A DNA stretch of 52,744 nucleotides from NCBI GenBank assembly GCA_963634825.1, contig CAVHCP010000007.1, forward strand, positions 1 to 52,744. The letters run 5' to 3'. Source of the DNA: Gallibacter sp963634825 (GTDB lineage Bacteria; Bacillota; Clostridia; Peptostreptococcales; Anaerovoracaceae). This document shows, piece by piece, positions 51,371 through 52,744 of the stretch. Position 1 is the stretch's first letter; each line of letters begins with the position of its first letter. Position numbers and translations under genes: made by a program. The notes below the pieces were generated by a model. It searched no databases. It saw only the letters and a list, made by a program, of their open reading frames with translations, and was not told the origin of the DNA.

Positions 51371-51399
51371 ATGACAAAACAAAATTTGTATGATAACAT
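51371..51399 (+). promoter_or_regulatory. candidate promoter of the small hydrophobic peptide gene
   Basis: ATGACA (51371-51376), a 17-base spacer and TAACAT (51394-51399), leaving a leader of about 90 bases with a small CGGC/GCCG hairpin. Confidence 0.4.
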
Positions 51400-51498
51400 T
51401 AGAAACAGAAGAGTTGCCAATAAGTGGTAGGTGGTTTAGCAGATCCGTTATACCCAAGTATCCGGCTTAAAAGTGCCGAGACTAAAGGAAAGGCGGTG

Positions 51499-51576
51499 AT
51501 GCTTATGAGTACATTACTGAGTGTATTGCTCATAATTTTGGCTCTAACAGACTTCGTTAGAGAAATAAAAAAATAA
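51499..51576 (+). CDS. 25-aa hydrophobic peptide, type I toxin-like
   Basis: A short ORF, ATG 51499 to TAA 51576, with a very strong AAAGGAAAGGCGGTG ribosome binding site running into the start; ATG 51505 is an alternative. The peptide has a continuous hydrophobic helix (STLLSVLLIILALTDF) followed by a charged C-terminus (VREIKK). A single TM helix with a basic tail, an over-strong ribosome binding site and an immediate hairpin are features of Fst/TxpA-like holin-like type I toxins. Convergent antisense signals exist downstream. Without expression data it remains a candidate. Confidence 0.55.
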   Translation: MLMSTLLSVLLIILALTDFVREIKK

Positions 51577-51649
51577 ACCTCCAACAGCTTAAATGTGAGG
51601 TTTATTTTCACATCGAAAGCTAAACCATTTATCGTGGTAGCGCTTCTTT
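51565..51649 (-). ncRNA. candidate antisense RNA overlapping the 3' end of the peptide gene
   Basis: On the minus strand TTTACA (51684-51679), a 17-base spacer and TACCAT (51661-51656) could start an RNA near 51649. It would end after the hairpin at 51571-51606, where the minus strand continues into a long T-run. It would cover the hairpin and the last codons of the peptide gene, as RatA covers txpA. Inferred only. Confidence 0.3.
51571..51610 (+). terminator. bidirectional terminator after the small peptide gene
   Basis: AATAAACCTC (51572-51581) and GAGGTTTATT (51597-51606) form a 10-bp stem with a 15-base loop. T-runs flank it on both strands, the longer one on the minus strand. Confidence 0.75.
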
Positions 51650-51738
51650 AATTAGATGGTACAACAAAAGCCTTGGATTGTAAATACAAAATCATCTTTA
51701 TTTAATTGTAAAAAAATAGGAAAAATGCTAAAAATAGG

Positions 51739-51767
51739 TTGACATATTATTTCCAATATTATACAAT
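51739..51767 (+). promoter_or_regulatory. promoter of the Rpn-family gene
   Basis: TTGACA (51739-51744), a 17-base spacer and TACAAT (51762-51767). This is one of the best promoters of the window. It leaves a leader of about 110 purine-rich bases before the ATG at 51886. Confidence 0.8.
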
Positions 51768-51885
51768 TTGTTCACAAACGAAAGCCAAAACTTTAGGCAC
51801 AGCATATATAAAACAAATGGTAAAGAGATAAAAAACAAGAATAAGAAAGAGAAAATATGTATAAGAAAGGAAGCAAGGAAAGTTT

Positions 51886-52744
51886 ATGAATCAACCAAAA
51901 ATTAAATACAAAGACAACGTCTTTTGCACACTTTTTAATGACAAAGAAAAAATAATAGAGCTATATAACGCACTCACGGGCAGTCATTGCACCAGCGAAA
52001 CTCCTGTTGAGATTGTCACACTAGATAATGTGTTTTTTGGTGACAGAGAAAACGACCTGTCATTTATCATAGACCATAAGTGGATAATCCTAACAGAGCA
52101 GCAAAGCACAATCTGTCCAAACATACCACTCCGTATGCTTGTATATATTGCAAGAGAATACGAAAAGCTTGTTTTTACAAAAGCAATATATAGCAAAAAG
52201 ATAGTAAAAATCCCAACACCGCAGCTATATGTCTTTTACAACGGACTAGAGGATGCACCTCTTGAGCAGGAGATGAAATTATCTAGTGCATTCGAAGCAA
52301 TTTGTGATACAATAGCCTTAGAGGTGGTAGTCAAGTTTATCAATGTCAATTACGAAAAGGGAGCAAACCTTTTAAAGCGTTGTGAAACCATGCAAGGCTA
52401 CAGCAGATTGATATATTTGATAAGAGAAAAACACAAAGCGTGCGGAGATTTAAAGACTGCCATCGAAGAAGGTATAAAGGAATGTCAGAGAGAAGGTATA
52501 CTGACAGACTTTTTAAAGGAACACGGTGGTGATATTATGAGTTTTTTGTTTGAAAAGCTTACAAGAGCAGAATGCGAAGCAGTCAGAGAAGCCGACGGCT
52601 TTGAGTCGGGCTACGACCAAGGTTTTGAACGAGGCGAAGCTTCCGGCTTCAAAAAAGGCGAAAGTTCTGGAATAACAAAAGGCAAATTAGAAATCGCAAC
52701 AAATCTGATAGCAAAAGGTCTTGATATGGACTTTATCAGCGAAG
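51886..52744 (+). CDS. Rpn-family recombination-promoting nuclease/putative transposase (3' end cut by window)
   Basis: An open frame from ATG 51886 to the window edge (286 codons, no stop). The N-terminal part matches the PD-(D/E)XK nuclease family Rpn: KYKDNVFCTLFNDKEKIIELYNALTG, DNVFFGDRENDLSFIID (Asp) and the catalytic TEQQST, then NIPLRMLVYIAREYEKL. The C-terminal part has the glycine-spaced repeats typical of the family (GYDQGFERGEASGFKKGESSG). These proteins promote RecA-independent DNA transfer and are usually multicopy in clostridial and Bacteroides genomes. AAGGAAAG lies upstream of the start. It marks an accessory region. Confidence 0.85.
   Translation, partial: MNQPKIKYKDNVFCTLFNDKEKIIELYNALTGSHCTSETPVEIVTLDNVFFGDRENDLSFIIDHKWIILTEQQSTICPNIPLRMLVYIAREYEKLVFTKAIYSKKIVKIPTPQLYVFYNGLEDAPLEQEMKLSSAFEAICDTIALEVVVKFINVNYEKGANLLKRCETMQGYSRLIYLIREKHKACGDLKTAIEEGIKECQREGILTDFLKEHGGDIMSFLFEKLTRAECEAVREADGFESGYDQGFERGEASGFKKGESSGITKGKLEIATNLIAKGLDMDFISE

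Noticed and set aside
51399..51611. A 70-codon minus-strand frame across the small peptide gene
   Set aside because: It has no ribosome binding site, runs through the terminator hairpin and is simply the complement of the plus-strand peptide gene and its leader.

Overview
This is an AT-rich chromosomal window (roughly 40% GC by eye) from a low-GC Gram-positive bacterium, best placed in class Clostridia of the Bacillota. The evidence is strong purine-rich Shine-Dalgarno sites, frequent AGA/AGG and ATA codons, tRNAs with encoded CCA, a MetRS with a C-terminal tRNA-binding domain, MutS2, CdaR/PucR-like, CoaX and Mbl/MreB-type genes, a TadZ-like protein and a PduL-type phosphotransacylase. I cannot name the genus. 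Almost every gene lies on the plus strand.

Layout. (1) 1-84: 3' end of a 5S rRNA gene and its terminator. (2) 204-9439: a housekeeping run metG-tatD-tilS-ftsH-(CdaR-like regulator)-coaX-dus, a rearranged version of the familiar tilS-hpt-ftsH-coaX-dusB neighbourhood; hpt is now at 42.8 kb. (3) 9533-10732: ftsZ alone, with its own extended -10 promoter and a terminator. (4) 10833-21732: rRNA/tRNA methyltransferase, pheS, pheT, zapA, mutS2, argS, a radical SAM protein and a TPR protein. (5) 21780-22203: a tRNA operon Asn-Leu-fMet with a near-consensus promoter and a strong terminator. (6) 22407-28203: a promoter followed by three poorly characterised membrane proteins (152 aa, 733 aa zinc ribbon, UPF0182). 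(7) 28218-34949: long glutamine synthetase, serS, Orn/Lys/Arg decarboxylase family protein, prepilin peptidase, HMA-domain protein, MreB/Mbl. (8) 34981-35201: a long imperfect palindrome. (9) 35235-43929: RlmL-type methylase, tig-clpP-clpX, lon-engB-hpt-pduL (protein quality control plus purine salvage and acetyl-phosphate chemistry). (10) 43975-45822: ung and a TadZ/CpaE-like protein. (11) 45819-51110: a phosphate module, Na/Pi transporter - PhoB-like regulator - PhoR-like kinase - second Na/Pi transporter, with a striking four-way-junction palindrome in front of the first transporter and a four-repeat, 11-bp-phased Pho-box-like array in front of the second. (12) 51111-52744: an accessory end with another palindrome, a 25-codon hydrophobic peptide gene resembling a type I toxin with a possible antisense RNA, and an Rpn-family nuclease/transposase-like gene running off the window.

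Most of the window is core genome. The most interesting parts are the phosphate module and its two regulatory elements, the divergence of the QSSS signature in the first transporter, the candidate type I toxin-antitoxin, the three-gene membrane cluster, and an orphan TadZ plus orphan prepilin peptidase.
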